From: Lepidodermella squamata
Lineage: Eukaryota > Gastrotricha
NCBI GenBank assembly: GCA_047495785.1
Contig: JBLDXI010000032.1
Span: 2,356,001 to 2,420,000 of the forward strand
DNA length: 64,000 bases
Direction: 5' to 3'
Positions 43,099-55,816 of the stretch are shown in pieces. The notes beneath the pieces are model-generated. The model saw only the letters and a list, made by a program, of their open reading frames with translations. It searched no databases and was not told the origin of the DNA. Each line of letters begins with the position of its first letter. The stretch's first letter is position 1. Position numbers and translations under genes: made by a program.

Positions 43099-43382
43099 GG
43101 TAACACGAAGTATAAAAAGTGTTAGGTAGGTATAATTGTGTATGTGTCTAAAAAAACACGAGAATTAGATTAGTTTAATGGCAGGCTCGAAAGGTCGCGT
43201 GTTTTATTATGCCATCGAAAAAAATTCATTCAAAAAAACACAGCGCTAAAACTGGCAAAAAATTGTGAAAGAACATTGGTTTAAATTGTTAACTAGGCTT
43301 GGCTTCGCTGTTGTTCCATGCGTGTTATCTATATAAAAAAAACAAATAAAAAACATGAGCTCATTAGCTAAATAGTGTGCAT

Positions 43383-43390
43383 ATGCAAAT
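43383..43390 (+). promoter_or_regulatory. Octamer ATGCAAAT upstream of RNase P RNA
   Basis: A perfect octamer about 45 bases before the inferred RNA start. Octamers serve as distal elements in vertebrate type 3 pol III promoters, including RNase P RNA. The spacing here is shorter than in vertebrates, so function is uncertain. Confidence 0.3.
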
Positions 43391-43429
43391 TAGTTGGCGA
43401 GAATTTTTTTAACTACATGTTTTCTAGTT

Positions 43430-43776
43430 ATAAGGCGGAATTTCCCCACTAATTCTAACCCGAGTTGGGGTCACGCTTGCCTGGGGTGCTACATTACAGG
43501 GTGCTAGTCACCATTAAACGGAGCACTTGGGAAGGTCGGCGTCAAAGGCACTTAACGCTCGAGACGGGCGCTATCCTAGCGGATTAGGTGGGTCACCAGA
43601 AACAAGGCCCTGCGCTGGATCAAATTACCGCGCGAGACGCCCGGTTCGCCGGGCGGATGCGATGGTCCGGCGTTCGGTTGGAACGGCTCACAGCCAGCAC
43701 AGACAGCGAGATCGGCAAGGTGGCTACTATCTAAAGTGGTCATAACTCAATTCCGACTACGTTGACGCCAACTCGT
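43430..43776 (+). ncRNA. RPPH1: RNase P RNA
   Basis: The strand and order of conserved blocks match nuclear RNase P RNA. CR-I is CTTGGGAAGGTCGGCGTC (from about 43526; human CTTGGGAAGGTCTGAGAC). Near the 3' end come GTTGGAACGGCTCACAGCCA and CATAACTCAATTCCGACTAC (43741-43760), against human CATAACCCAATTCAGACTAC, the CR-V strand that closes helix P4. The 5' GGCGGAA and 3' GACGCC can start helix P1. A T6 run at 43781 would stop pol III. RNase P cleaves 5' leaders from tRNA precursors in the nucleus. The gene lies on plus between the minus-strand ATAD5 and Rab11-FIP genes. Ends are approximate. Confidence 0.85.
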
Positions 43777-43780
43777 AATG

Positions 43781-43786
43781 TTTTTT
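43781..43786 (+). terminator. Pol III T-run terminator
   Basis: TTTTTT directly after the RNase P RNA, as expected for pol III termination. Confidence 0.65.
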
Positions 43787-43964
43787 CCTGTTTAGCAAAG
43801 CAGATTATTTAGAGTAAACTTACGGTGGTGATTCATTATTTTTGAGCGAAACAGCTGATGCCAGCTTCTGGCAGGTAAATTCCGCAGTCGGTCAGGTAAT
43901 GAAAAAATCTAGCGTAAATATTTATGAATAGAGTGCGTGAGCGAGTGAGAAATGAATGTAATCA

Positions 43965-46228
43965 TTATGGTAAATACCTCCGACGCTGGCGGTCGTTACA
44001 GGTCAGTTTTCGCCCGAGCTCAGCGCGGCATATATCGCGTACGGTCGAGGCGCATTCGGCGAAACGCAACATTCGCGTTCGATCGTGGAAGAATTTATGC
44101 GGCTGATTGACGCCGCACAACAAGTGGTCGGCGAAACCTTCGCGCGTGCCGAGAATGAGCTGATCGAGGCACGAGCAAACCTCATCAGCCGCCGCGGCAC
44201 CACCTCCCGCCATCGATCCGGCCACTGCCTCGAGTTCGTTGCGGCTATTTACCAAAATAAAGAATACTCAAGTAGCACGCAATAGTATATTAATCGATTA
44301 ATCGCGTTTATTAGATTATTCTATCGAGCGAGAAATTATTGTATGGAAAAGCCCCCTTAAAAAGCTACTACAAAACAAAGCAAACAAACAAACCCGTGGG
44401 CTGTCGCAAATTCGCCACTGGTGTAACCCAGTGTAATTCCGGCACTTTGCCGCAACTCGTCGCGGCGATCGAGTAAGTTAGAATAACAAGAAATCGCCTC
44501 GTCGATTGAGTCTTTAAGCGGCAGGCCGCGCGAATCCCAGCGCATTTCGACCTGACTGCACAGCACGTCTAGCTGTGACTTGAACAATAAGTTGCGGACA
44601 ATCGATCGTTGAGGCAAATAAGTCGGCAGTTGGTTGTCGCCACCACTAGTCTCGCTCGCGACAACAACTTCATCGTCGTTTTTGTTAAAATAATGAAACT
44701 GTAGTGTGTTAACTGCGCGCCGAATGTCGCTTTTTGTCGAGTGGACAATGGCTTTTAACGAGGCAAGCGGAAGCCGACCTCGACCCGCTGACAACGCTAT
44801 CGCGGCTAAATGTTTACACAACTCCGGCTCGCTCGGCCGCGTCATCTCGACCAGCAGGCAGAAGTTCAGCAGGTTTTTGTCGACGCCCTGCGGCGACGAT
44901 GCTGTTAGAATGAAAGGCTTCTCGCCACAAGCAATCAGTCGTGAAAGCGCTGAGGCAAATCCGACGTCACTCTCCGCAAAAATTACATCCGCTTCATCAA
45001 TTAAATACAGTGTTTTCGACTCTAGGGTCAGACCGGTGTTTCGTTTCACAGTCGGGACCTCGATGTCCGAATCTTCTAGAGACGGCTCTTTCGCCGCTGG
45101 CTTTTTATTCCTCGGCTTTTTCCGTCGCCGTTTCACTTGAAAGTCCTCGTCACTGTCATGGTCAGATTCGTTAATTACAATAGATTCAGGTTCCTCATCG
45201 TCGCCAGAATCGACGACGATCACGTTATTTGGCTTCGAACTTTTCCTTTTCTTGCCTGCAGATGGCGGCGCGTGGTCCATTCCGTTTTGAACTGTCTTTT
45301 CCTGTTTTTGTTTAGCAGGCGCCTCAGGCACAACGGCAACAGATTGCTGCGGCCCCGCCTTAACTTTAGGCCGAGCTATCCATCCGTCAAGAGGGCCAGG
45401 TTTCGGAGACGGTTTTGACTTAGGCGTATCGCCTTTTTGATCAATGATTTCCACAGGCTTTGAATCTGCCGGCGAGTCTGGTTTGGATTTTGAAGTTCCT
45501 CCTCCAAATAACTTCTGAAACGCCGATTTAACATCAGGCTTCGGTTTTGTGGCTTTAACCTCTCCGTTTTTCTTGGTTTCAGTGGTTTTCTCGTTTTTCT
45601 CCGTTAAAGGCCTCGAATCCTTGAACTCGCTGCTGAAAAAACTCTCCTTTAACAGCGAATTCGCGTCCACTCGGTGAAGACCAGTAGCAGCTTTGAATTG
45701 CTCCGTTAGAACCTTGCCAGAACGAATTGATGATGAATTAATTTCCACTACCTTTGATAAAATGGCAAATTTGTATGAAATCAGCATTCAGCCAGGTAAC
45801 CATACCTTGAAGCCCTGCTCTTGACATAAAGCGTAAACTCCTGAAGTTTTGCCGCTTCCACAAGGGCCGCAGATCAACAATGCTTTGTTAACGCTCTCCC
45901 CCTCGTCATTCGATTCCTCAGAATCTGGCATGAAATCCGAGTCTGAATCGTCAAGACGAACTCGCCGTTTCTTTGATCGAGGAGTGCCATTAGCATTCAG
46001 CTCTATTGGTGGCTTTTTGGCCCAATCGGAGAGCCAAGATTTAACGAAAACAGCACTATCCTTGTTTCCTATAATATCAGCAGAGGATTGCGGACGAAAT
46101 TTTGTCGACCAATGACTATCTTCATTATCCTTGGCCGCGGTTGAATAAGAATCGACTAGCGATTTCAGCTCATCGGCGGAAATACCGAGATCTTTACTGA
46201 CTGCATCTATTTCAGCAGCTAGATTCAT
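43965..46228 (-). CDS. ATAD5: ATAD5 (Elg1-type PCNA unloader), short form
   Basis: Exons 46228-45806, 45751-44394 and 44244-43965 encode 686 residues. The AAA+ part begins HWSTKFRPQSSADIIGN, with Walker A GPCGSGKTSGVYA and then QGFKVVEINSSSIRSGKVL, matching ATAD5 (QELGFKIFEVNASSQRSG). Walker B reads LYLIDEADVIF. The C-terminus VRDICRAELGRKL...RQRRRYLP matches the end of human ATAD5 (LRNICKTEKLK...KRRFLHY), which argues against RFC1. ATAD5 with RFC2-5 unloads PCNA from DNA after replication. The long N-terminal region of vertebrate ATAD5, with its USP1/UAF1 interaction, is absent. Lys/Pro/Ser-rich and acidic inserts split the ATPase core. It starts 59 bases after MRPS24 ends, with a TTTTAG acceptor 17 bases before its ATG. 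Confidence 0.82.
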
Positions 46229-46287
46229 TTACGAATAAATAAACCCTAAAATGATAAATATGAACAGCATATATTTAATACCATCAG

Positions 46288-46847
46288 TTAGATGTGCTTG
46301 AAAACGACGTCGTTTTGGCTTTCGACGGTTTGGACTTCCAACTTAACAACACATTTGAGCATGTTCGACAGCATTTCTTCGGTAAAGCCGACTAGGAAGT
46401 ACAGTTTCCGAGGCATAATGGACCTAGTGACAAGGCAGGCAATGCGAATGGTGTTGTGCTGCCGTTTCACGATAACCTATCCACAAAATGCATAGTTTCA
46501 AAACATTTAGGACATCTGCCGTGATTATTTACCTCAGACGCGACAAGATGTGGGAAAACTCCATGCATGAATTTACGAATGACTAAATCCTCCCAAGTAG
46601 ATTCATATCGGCGCAATCCTCCCCATAAATTCGAAGTATTCCACGAATTCCATGATTTGCGGACTCCTATTTGATACGCTGGATTAGCCATCTCGTAAGT
46701 CAACGGCAAGTCCCGGTTTTTAGTAGGCTTGTAAACGCTGGAGCGCAACATTTTCCCCGATACCGAGCGTGAGGTATGGATGGATGAAATCGAAACGGTA
46801 TCTATTAGCCTAGAAACTTGCAAAATCTTCGATTCGATGAACGCCAT
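46288..46847 (-). CDS. MRPS24: Mitochondrial small ribosomal subunit protein S24 (uS3m)
   Basis: Two exons, 46847-46533 and 46476-46288, give 167 residues, the same length as human MRPS24. Diagnostic segments are LPLTYEMANPAYQIGVRKSW, EDLVIRKFMHGVFPHLVASE and RKLYFLVGFTEEMLSNML (human KYYFLVGYSETLLSYF). The first 40 or so residues look like a mitochondrial targeting peptide. It is a structural part of the mitoribosomal small subunit head. It sits 103 bases after PPCDC and 59 bases before ATAD5 on the same strand, in a likely operon. Confidence 0.9.
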
Positions 46848-46950
46848 TGCCGAGAATCGATCAATAAATCGTCAACAAAGTCTATGTGTAAACGGTGATT
46901 CCTAACTTAAAATGTATTCAAAATAAAATAAAATGCAGAAATCAAGCATA

Positions 46951-47544
46951 TCACAACGTTTGATCGGCGCTGCGGATCAAATCAGAAACAGCGTTTACGA
47001 TTGTTTCGGTATCTGCAATACCTCCAGGACCAACGTCACCACACGCCAGCTTTTTCTCAACAACAGGTATTTCCACGAATCCCCACGACTTAAGCTTTTC
47101 GACATGCTCAGCTGTAATCGGATGCAGGTACATTGCGACATTCATAGCCAATGCAAACGCGACAGGTTTACTGTGAATATCCCAGGCCCGCATGACACAT
47201 GTGAGCAAATTATCAGCCAGGCCCATCGCAATTTTTGCCAGAGTATTAGCGTCTAGTGGGGCTAAAACTGCTACATCGGCCCATTTTTTCAATTCGATGT
47301 GCAGCACAGGGTCTCCCATTCCTCGCCACTGCCATTCATCTTTTTCCGTCAGTATCTCAGCTCCATTCTGCTTAATACTTTCTACGTCATCAACAGATAA
47401 AAAATGGAGGGCGCGCTCTGTAGGAATGACACGAACATCGGCATCGAGGCGCTCTCTCAGTTTTCCAACAATTTGAGCTATTCGAACTGATGCAACAGAC
47501 CCTGTGCAGCATAATAGAATTCTCGGCTTTCGTTGCAAATCCAT
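46951..47544 (-). CDS. PPCDC: Phosphopantothenoylcysteine decarboxylase
   Basis: A single exon of 197 residues. It has the flavoprotein fold start RILLCCTGSVASVRIAQIV, catalytic His in DPVLHIELKKWAD, LAPLDANTLAKIAMGLADNL, the substrate-clamp motif (here LAMNVAMYLHPIT, with Leu for the usual Pro of PAMN), and the active-site cysteine in KLACGDVGPGG. It decarboxylates 4'-phosphopantothenoylcysteine to 4'-phosphopantetheine using FMN, the third step of coenzyme A synthesis, in the cytosol. It is the first gene of the PPCDC-MRPS24-ATAD5 cluster on the minus strand. Confidence 0.92.
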   Translation of the reverse strand: MDLQRKPRILLCCTGSVASVRIAQIVGKLRERLDADVRVIPTERALHFLSVDDVESIKQNGAEILTEKDEWQWRGMGDPVLHIELKKWADVAVLAPLDANTLAKIAMGLADNLLTCVMRAWDIHSKPVAFALAMNVAMYLHPITAEHVEKLKSWGFVEIPVVEKKLACGDVGPGGIADTETIVNAVSDLIRSADQTL

Positions 47545-50500
47545 TTTAAAACAATGAACAACTATAATAAATTAGACCAGCTGATCAATGGCATAGCAAA
47601 AATGATGATATGATATTTCGAAAAACGACACAAGATGATGAGTAAATGTAGCTTAATTAATGAAATGTGTCGCAAAACCACTCAATCGGGTAGCCAGTTG
47701 CAGATTTTTTCTGAATTCAAATAATTTGCAACAAGCAACTTTGCAATGAAGAGTGTGTTTTTTACGCTAATATAAAAATTGACACAAAGATAAGCTATAA
47801 AGACATGCTGAGAATTATTAGTACACAATTCCTTCGGCTCAAGTTAACGACGAATGACGAATGATTGTTCATAAATTGGAGGATGGATGCATGAAATATT
47901 CCGGATGTCAGATGTTCAGATACAATGTAAAAGTTAAACACTCCAGGCCCAAAATGTTTCTCCTCTAACCACTTGAACGTGTACGGTTAATTTCGTCAGT
48001 GGTCAGCGATTAAAAATTTCAGGATGGCAAGATCCTTGCAAAAAAAATAACAAAACAACTGAACCACAGGTAGTTTCAAGGAGAAAGCGGTAAGTTTTTA
48101 TACTCCATGTTATACTCCATGTTGTGCTCAGTAAAATTTGAAATATAAGGCTAACTGATAACTGAAAGTTACTAGCCATAACAATCCTACACTCTCCATC
48201 TTATCGCGAAAACGAGTTACTTCGCGGATTAGCTGTTCGAGCGGCCTTCCATTCAACGGGCACAATGGCCGCGTCGACGTAAGAGGTAAGTGGCGAGTTT
48301 TTCTCGGTGAAGCGTTCTGCTTTTAGCTTCAGAAGTTAAGGATCCCTAAAGATCTTCGGGTCATCTCCGTTTCGTTTCGCGTTCGCTTTTGCGCGCGCGT
48401 TCAAAAAAACGCTATTATTCATTCGTCAAAATAAATGTGTTTTAAAATTACACAAGATCCATTTGAATTAAGAGAAACTTTGGCCATTTCATCTGTGAAA
48501 ATAGTAATAGAGGGTATCAATTTTTCTCAGTATTTTGCGGTTCTTTTCTCCCGGTTCGTGAGTACTTCTCGCTTCGAACTGAGGGCAGCGTCCAGCGTCA
48601 AGCATCAAGCATCATCTCGGGACCAAATCTCCGATACCTGGTAGTTTTCAAGCTCGGGATTACCTGGTTATGGAGGACCAGATCGGGAGCTTTATTTTAT
48701 GCAAAAATTTTGCTTTTCCCCGTAGTTCTTGGTTCAGTTAATCGTCAGCGGTCATTTGCTTTCCTGATTGACATGCTTATTCCATCTCGGGTCAAAGAGA
48801 GATCGAAGTTCGAAGTGCATAAATGATGTATTCTGGCAGATTGTTTATTGTTTGTTGTTATAGATGCCTTTTGAATGTACTCTAACAGTTTAATGCTTTC
48901 AACTTATCGAGTCTGCAGTCGAGAGTTTTCACGTCACGGCTCACTGCAGTGTCTTAATCTCGCCTTTGTCCCTGCTGTCCATGTACTCAATGTTTAAAAA
49001 AATTATGTCAGGCGAGCATGTAGAAGGCTGGCGATGTAGTTGTTTCCTAAGCTCATATTACATCAATATCTACCCACAGGGCGCATGCTGTTAATATCAA
49101 ATCAAATGGAAATGAGCTAAGTGGTGTTTCTCAAATTAGTTATCAATTCATCGATCCTCGACAAGCTTACTGGGCCTTTTAGTTTTTTTTGCTCACCTCT
49201 TATCGACTAGTTATCCGTATTAAGCTGTTTTAAGCTGTTTTAAATTACAAAAATTCTTACATGACGGTCGATTATTAGTCTTCCATCATTTCGTCCTTTG
49301 TAACCCTATTTCCTATTGTTATCATCTTATGGAGTCTATACCGATGGGTTAGCACTAGAGTTTTTGACGATTTGGGATTTCAATTTCATTTATTCAAAGT
49401 AAGTCGGGAAGTGGGCTTTGATGAAAGCAGTAGATGAGCGAATTGTCAAATCTCATTGTTGGTAGCATGAAAGATTTATGTCCTGTTTCTTTGCTTGTGT
49501 CCCATTGGTGTCGTTGGGTTGCATCGCCGATCTCCAATTTTCAATTATGGTAATGGGATCAGGATAATATTTGCAGCTGATAAATGAAATGTGAACATAT
49601 TTGAATGCTTCGTCATTTAGCTTTATGAAGCGAGATACAATTTACAATTCGAACTATAATTATCGTAAGCTTTGTGCTGATTGTTCTTTGTTCGAGGCGC
49701 TTGACGCTTGATCACGTCATGATCATCACTAACTAGTAATATTGAACTCTTCTATTGCCTTTACTTTAGATTCTATATAGCGTTTGACGTTTAAATGCTG
49801 CACATTAATTAGGAGCATGATTTTACGTAGATTTTCAATAGTTCCTCGACTTGAGTTGAAATGAGGTTCTTAATTCACGAGCGTAACGACTTATCTTAAA
49901 ATTCGGCTTCAACTTGGATTTTACGGATGTGTTCTGCAGGTATAATATGTAATTATCTTCATCGTAAGAATTTGAATAGTTGAAAATTAGTAATGTTGCA
50001 CTTGAACTTTCGTGCTCAGTATAGGGAGGGGAGTTTGTTAATTGATGACGTCCCATCAACCGTTGGGATTACGTTGTTTTTTCTTCTGAATCCGCTTTGC
50101 AATCGATGGTACTCGATCATCGCTTCTCCAGCGCACTCTGTTCAACGCACATGAGCTTACTGTGAAGTTGAGAGAACATAGGTTTGACTTCGAGCAAAAA
50201 TTTATAGCCTTTTACTCAAGTAAATAAGTTGAAGTGAACGAGTATTTTTTCAGATCTATTGATGATATTGATTGATACAACTTCTGCTTGCGGACATCGA
50301 AAACGTTTTTTATTTCGCTCATAATATCTTGTGCCATTTTTACGCCCGAAAAGGAAAATAGTGCGCTAATTACACGGCCGTCTATTGTCACTTGTTTCGT
50401 GGGGGTTTGAATGCGTTTTAGATATTTTCTTGCTGAACACGCGCTAGATCTTACTGACTGAACCGTTTGAACAACTGATCATTTGTAAATTATAACAAAC

Positions 50501-51076
50501 TGCGACGATCCAAAAAACAGTGCATCGTTTCCTTTAGGATTGTTAATTTGATTGTTTTTGTGAACCTAGTTGGATCACCACATTGCCTAATTTTTGAAGA
50601 TATTATGTCATATATTTATTTATTTTATATTGGTTGTTCAGAAATATTTACGCCGGTCTTCACCTGGTCGTAAGGTATTCGGCGTTATTCATCATATTGC
50701 TTGGCAATAATTTAGTTATGCATGACCATTGCTAGACTAGACAAGCTAGTCTACATCAGCATTGCCTGATAGCAACACATTTTTAGACTCGCAGCTGCAT
50801 TTGATGAATTTACCTTCGTATGCTATAGTCTAGCATCGCATTTATCTGGGATTCTGTTCTCGACTCCGCTCAATAATTTTTCGTTCTAGATTGACACGTG
50901 TACCCTTGCGTTATGCGATACAATATTGATTTTTCTTTTTTGCCGTCTAGGGTGTTTTATTCGAAATAACTGATTAATAGGATCGATCACGAACCAAACG
51001 TCGTTCGAGCTTCTTAACTAGCTAACCGACATATGCTGACGGCGAATACTACTCTTCTATCGTAATAAAAGCAGGA
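47545..51076. other. 3.5 kb intergenic region upstream of CaMKII
   Basis: No supported gene on either strand. A short ATG-containing segment near 48265 (ATGGCCGCGTCGAC followed by GTAAGAGG) could be an alternative 5' exon with a donor, but it has no confirmed partner. The length suggests a large regulatory region for the neuronal kinase gene. Confidence 0.4.
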
Positions 51077-54000
51077 ATGACTGCGATCATCGGAAAATTT
51101 ACCGACTATTACGAGCTCAAGGATGAACTAGGAAAGTAAGTGAATCGGAAAAAATGTTGCCTAAAATTGTGGCTCTTTTCCTGCCACCGTGGTTATGACT
51201 AGTTTTTATACTACTGCGCTTGCCGATTTAGCCCGGTCAGCTTGTTTTTCCGTTTTCTTTGCTGTATTATTTGTATTATTCCGGCGACGTAGTGATTGCA
51301 AATCGGAGCAGGGCACAGCGAATATAAGGTTGTGCGCATATGCATGTATGTGCTGCGAAATTTGTAGATTTCTTTCAATTTGATTTGTCAAATGCGATCG
51401 ATAGCTATCCGAGAGAGAGCGTGTGCGCTATGTTCTGTGTGATCCGAATTCTGATTGTTAGAGCAGCAAAACTTGGAGCTTTGGGGCACTTAGCATATAA
51501 GGCCTTTGTTGCGCAGTTTTTTCACTCGCGATAAGTGCATGTATTTCAACAATGAAAAGTGTGCTGCTGCTGCTTTAAAATCTTTATGCATATGCGCATA
51601 TGTATCGCCGAAGCTGAAAACAGTAGAGCTATTCCCGTCACCGATGACACGTTGATACATTACTACGAATTGAGGCACGCTTGTCGTCAACTGGGCTCAG
51701 GAGAGGATGCGCAACTACGATATTTGATGCTCCTCTAATATCGAGAAAAGCCTCTCTCAAGAGGCTGCAGCATCATCCGTGTTATTGCGACTGATAAATG
51801 TAGATTTCTACTAAATGTTGCGTGTGTATGTTCGATTCTCTCAATAATACACGGATGTTGCAATTCGATATCGGCTATTATCCCTTTGCTTCGTTGTGTG
51901 CTGTGTGCATCATTAAGACGAGCAGGGCAGGAAACCCGCCGATACAAATTGTTTACAATGTAAACTCTGATTTCAGGGGCGCCTTCTCCGTTGTGAAAAA
52001 ATGTGTCCAGAAGTCGTCCGGCATGGAGTTCGCTGCGAAGATAATCAACACCAAAAAATTATCTTCCAGAGGTAAAAAATATGACGAAAAAGAAGAGTGA
52101 TAATTGAAATCCAATTAATTCAGATCATCAAAAACTGGAGCGAGAAGCTCGCATTTGTCGAATGCTGAAACATCCAAACATTGTTCGGCTACACGAAGTC
52201 ATCCAGGATGAAAACTTTCATTACCTCGTCTTTGATTTGTAAGTGGATTAAAAGACAAACCGCTTTAATACAAATGAAATTTACCGTTAATTCAGAGTAA
52301 CTGGTGGAGAGTTGTTTGAAGATATCGTGGCTAGGGAGTTCTACAGCGAAGTGGATGCCAGGTAAATGATTGAGATAGCACAAATTGAGGATGAATCAAT
52401 CTATTATTTCTATAGTCACTGTATGCAACAAATTCTCGATGCCGTTACCTACTGCCACGAGAGAGGAATCGTGCATCGCGATTTGAAACCCGAAAACCTT
52501 CTTTTAGCCTCCAAGGCGAAAGGTGCTGCTGTAAAGTTGGCCGACTTCGGCCTCGCCATTGAAGTGCAAGGGGACCAGCAAGCCTGGTTCGGTTTCGCCG
52601 GCACCCCTGGCTACCTATCTCCAGAAGTGCTGCGGAAGGAGCCGTACGGCAAGCCGGTTGATATTTGGGCGTGTGGCGTCATTCTGTATATCTTGCTCGT
52701 TGGCTACCCGCCCTTTTGGGATGAAGATCAACTGCGGCTGTATGCTCAAATCAAGGCAGGCGCCTACGACTACCCTTCGCCCGAGTGGGACACCGTCACC
52801 CCCGAGGCGAAGAATCTCATCAATCAAATGCTGACTGTAAACCCGGCCAAACGCATCACTGCCCCGGAAGCTCTCAAGCACCCATGGATTCACGTAAAAT
52901 TGATGAAAATCCTCCTTAAATTGTGTTGAAATAATAATTAATTTCCAGCAACGCGAACGCTTCGCCGCTATGATTCATCGTCAAGAAACGGTGGACTGTT
53001 TGAAGAAATTCAACGCCAGGCGGAAATTGAAGGGTGCAATCCTCACCACGATGTTGGCTTCAGCCAGGAATTTCTCGAGTAAGTCTCTCATAATTTCAAG
53101 TTTTACGGGTGAAATTAATCTGGTATTTTGTGGCTTGTTGTGATTGCACGAATTTTGACTAATCATTAAATGCTTTGATTTTTCTCAAGTGAATAAAAGC
53201 TCTCAGAGTAAGTGTTTCGTGGCGGAGAAGTTCGTTCTATCCTTGTTTCAAGAAAAAATATTATAAGCAATGTTTTTGTCTATAACTCTTTCAAATCTTG
53301 CCTCTATTTTTATTTTATTAAACTTGAACTTGATATCACTGCAAGCGATGCTTATGACACACCGAACCACGTTGTATTTCAGGGGCTTCGAACGTCAATG
53401 ATGAATGTCGATAGGCGTTAGAAAGGAGCAATAGGCAGCGTTGCTTGGATAGTCGCGAATTTTAGGACTGAGCGCGTAGTCATCCAGTTATAAATTCCTT
53501 TAATTGAATCAGAAAGCTTGATAGTTGCTTTAGCTAAACGTGTGCGTGGCATTTCGTTTCTGCTTCTCATTTCCTTCTGTGTCGGATTCGAAGCGCAAAT
53601 GAGATTCAAAACCAGCAAAACTTATTAAACGTATCCTTGACAAATTTGTCTCGTGTTTGTCTTTTAATTTACGAGCAATCGTCAGAGTTACGAATTCTTC
53701 ATGGTTTTAATTTGTTTCTTTCGATTTTTTTTCAGGCAAAAGCATGGTTCAAAATGCGACTGTGATAAAGAAGGACACGGATGCGAAGTCATCCATCGAA
53801 ACTGCCGATGATGGTAACGAGTCGACGACTAGCAGCGTTGTCAGCAGCGGAACCGCCTCGACTGTCAGTCTGGTTAACGCTGTTGCAGCTTTGACGACGA
53901 CATCCGCCTCGCCTGGTTCGTTTTCTCGCCGTATATTTAAACCATGATTTGTTCTTTCACCTAAGCGCGCGCGTGTATATATAAAGCAAATCTCGTCAAA

Positions 54001-55816
54001 TCATTTTTAACGGTTATTAAATTTCCTCGCGCGGCGGAAAATCGCCTCTTGTTATCGGCAATAAAAGTAGTGGGCGCAGAAGCGTCCATGCCCATCTTTC
54101 CCAGTAGATGCGGCGATCTTATTATCGATTTTCGGCGCAGTTTTAGTCCACATGATAATATTTTTCTATCAAATAATAACCAACTGGTCCAGTAAAAATA
54201 GAGCTGTTCTTGCCGCAGTTTTTGTTGATTTTCGCCAGTCGTAAATGTGACGAATAAGACGGCGATGATGATAAAGATAATAAGTAACGATGATGAAATA
54301 AGTACTTACTTCTACCACGGCGGCAGAAGACACGGAACGGTTTTGTGCGACAACATCTGTGTACATTCATTTTGTCGCTAGTGCCGTTGTTTAGTCTATC
54401 GACTTCTAGCCTTCTGCTATGAGATGGATACATAGAGCCGGGGCTTCAGCGCCATTCGCAAATATAGCGTGTATAACTCGCAATTATTTTTTCCCTTACG
54501 GCCCCCATGCAAATATGATCTCGGGATTAGCGCCGCGAGATTCTGATAATAACTGATTCATCGTTATTTTCTGTGTTAACTTTAGTACCGCCAGCACCTT
54601 TCGCAAGCCCGAGTTTGCCTGCGAAAGCGACAACGGGCAACAGCACTCCGGGTGCGACCTCCGCTGGTGGGCCGACAGTCACTGTTACCGGTTCGGCTGG
54701 TTTTGGGGCTGTTGATGGTGCGGCTGCGACTAACAACGCCATGCACCAGCAACAGCAGCCAGTTGGACCAACGCCATCGGCAGGTGCGCACCACAATTCA
54801 GGCCAGATCCAGGCCGCAGCTATCGCCGCGTTGATGGGCGGCCATCCGCAACCACAGCAGCAACAGGCCCAGCCGCAAAGTGCCCAGGCTCGGCAGCAGG
54901 CTGCTATCAGTAAGTCCCGTTTTCAGCTTTAAAATTCGAAACTTCCCCATAGACAACTCACAAATAGAGGTCAAACCTATTCACATTCTTAGAATAAATG
55001 GCCCCTAAAATGATGAAATGAGGGCTGAGGCTCCATTGTCCTAGTTTTAAGGGGTCATTTTTACCTGATCATTCACCTCTACTTGTCAATTGAAATTCGA
55101 TTTCAAACATTCGACAGATGATAGATCAGCGCAAGAGAACAGTAAGACATGCAATTGTTTGACTTGTGTTCACTGTCCGATTTTTATTTCTTTTACCTCG
55201 ATTGAATTAAATTATTTATTTATTGACAAATCAGCCAACACTTTTTAGGGTAGATTATATATGCTTTTTCTCGAGTGTGTTTTTCAAATCAGTTCTGTTT
55301 GATTTCTTTCGCACAATTTATTTCTTAAAAACATTTTGCAAATTATTTTTTCTAGATCGCAAACAAGAAATCATCCGAGTCACGGAGCAGCTCATTTCGG
55401 CGATAAATAACGCAGACTTCGCATCGTATAGCAAATTTGTCGACGCTCAAATGACTTGTTTCGAACCGGAAGCTTTTGGGAACCTGATCGAGGGCACGGA
55501 ATTCCATAAATTTTACTTCGATCACGTTCTGAAGCAAAATCGAGCCGTTAATACCACAATTTTGAATCCTCACGTTCATCTTTTGGGCGAAGACGGCGCG
55601 TGTATTGCCTATGTTCGATTAACCCAATACATTGACAAGTGAGTTTTCAAATGAGAAAGACGTAATTTCTACAAACAAATCCAAATGTTATTCTACAGAA
55701 ATGTTCAGCCTGCTACTGTCCAGTCAGAAGAGACAAGAGTATGGCAGAGAAGGGATGGCCGATGGCTGAACGTTCATTTTCATCGATCAGGATCGCCTCA
55801 CGTCGCGCTCAAATAA
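51077..55816 (+). CDS. CAMK2: Calcium/calmodulin-dependent protein kinase II
   Basis: Ten exons, 51077-51135, 51977-52071, 52124-52238, 52296-52361, 52416-52893, 52949-53078, 53736-53915, 54586-54909, 55356-55638 and 55699-55816, give 615 residues. The kinase has [53 protein letters not shown] and SPEVLRK. The autoregulatory segment [19 protein letters not shown] keeps the Thr286 autophosphorylation site and the calmodulin-binding helix. A Ser/Thr-rich linker (exon 7) and a Gly/Ala/Gln-rich linker (exon 8, 108 residues) precede the association domain ([19 protein letters not shown] to the C-terminus). The variable linker is where CaMKII genes splice most; reading through the exon 7 donor would end the protein after ten residues. 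The enzyme forms dodecamers and decodes calcium signals, especially at synapses. Confidence 0.95.

Noticed and set aside
43527-43745. Arginine-rich plus frame of 72 codons
   Set aside because: It overlaps the RNase P RNA, whose conserved blocks explain the sequence better.
44357-46228. Assignment of the AAA+ gene as RFC1
   Set aside because: No BRCT domain, and the VEINSSSIRSGK and terminal RRRYLP stretches fit ATAD5.
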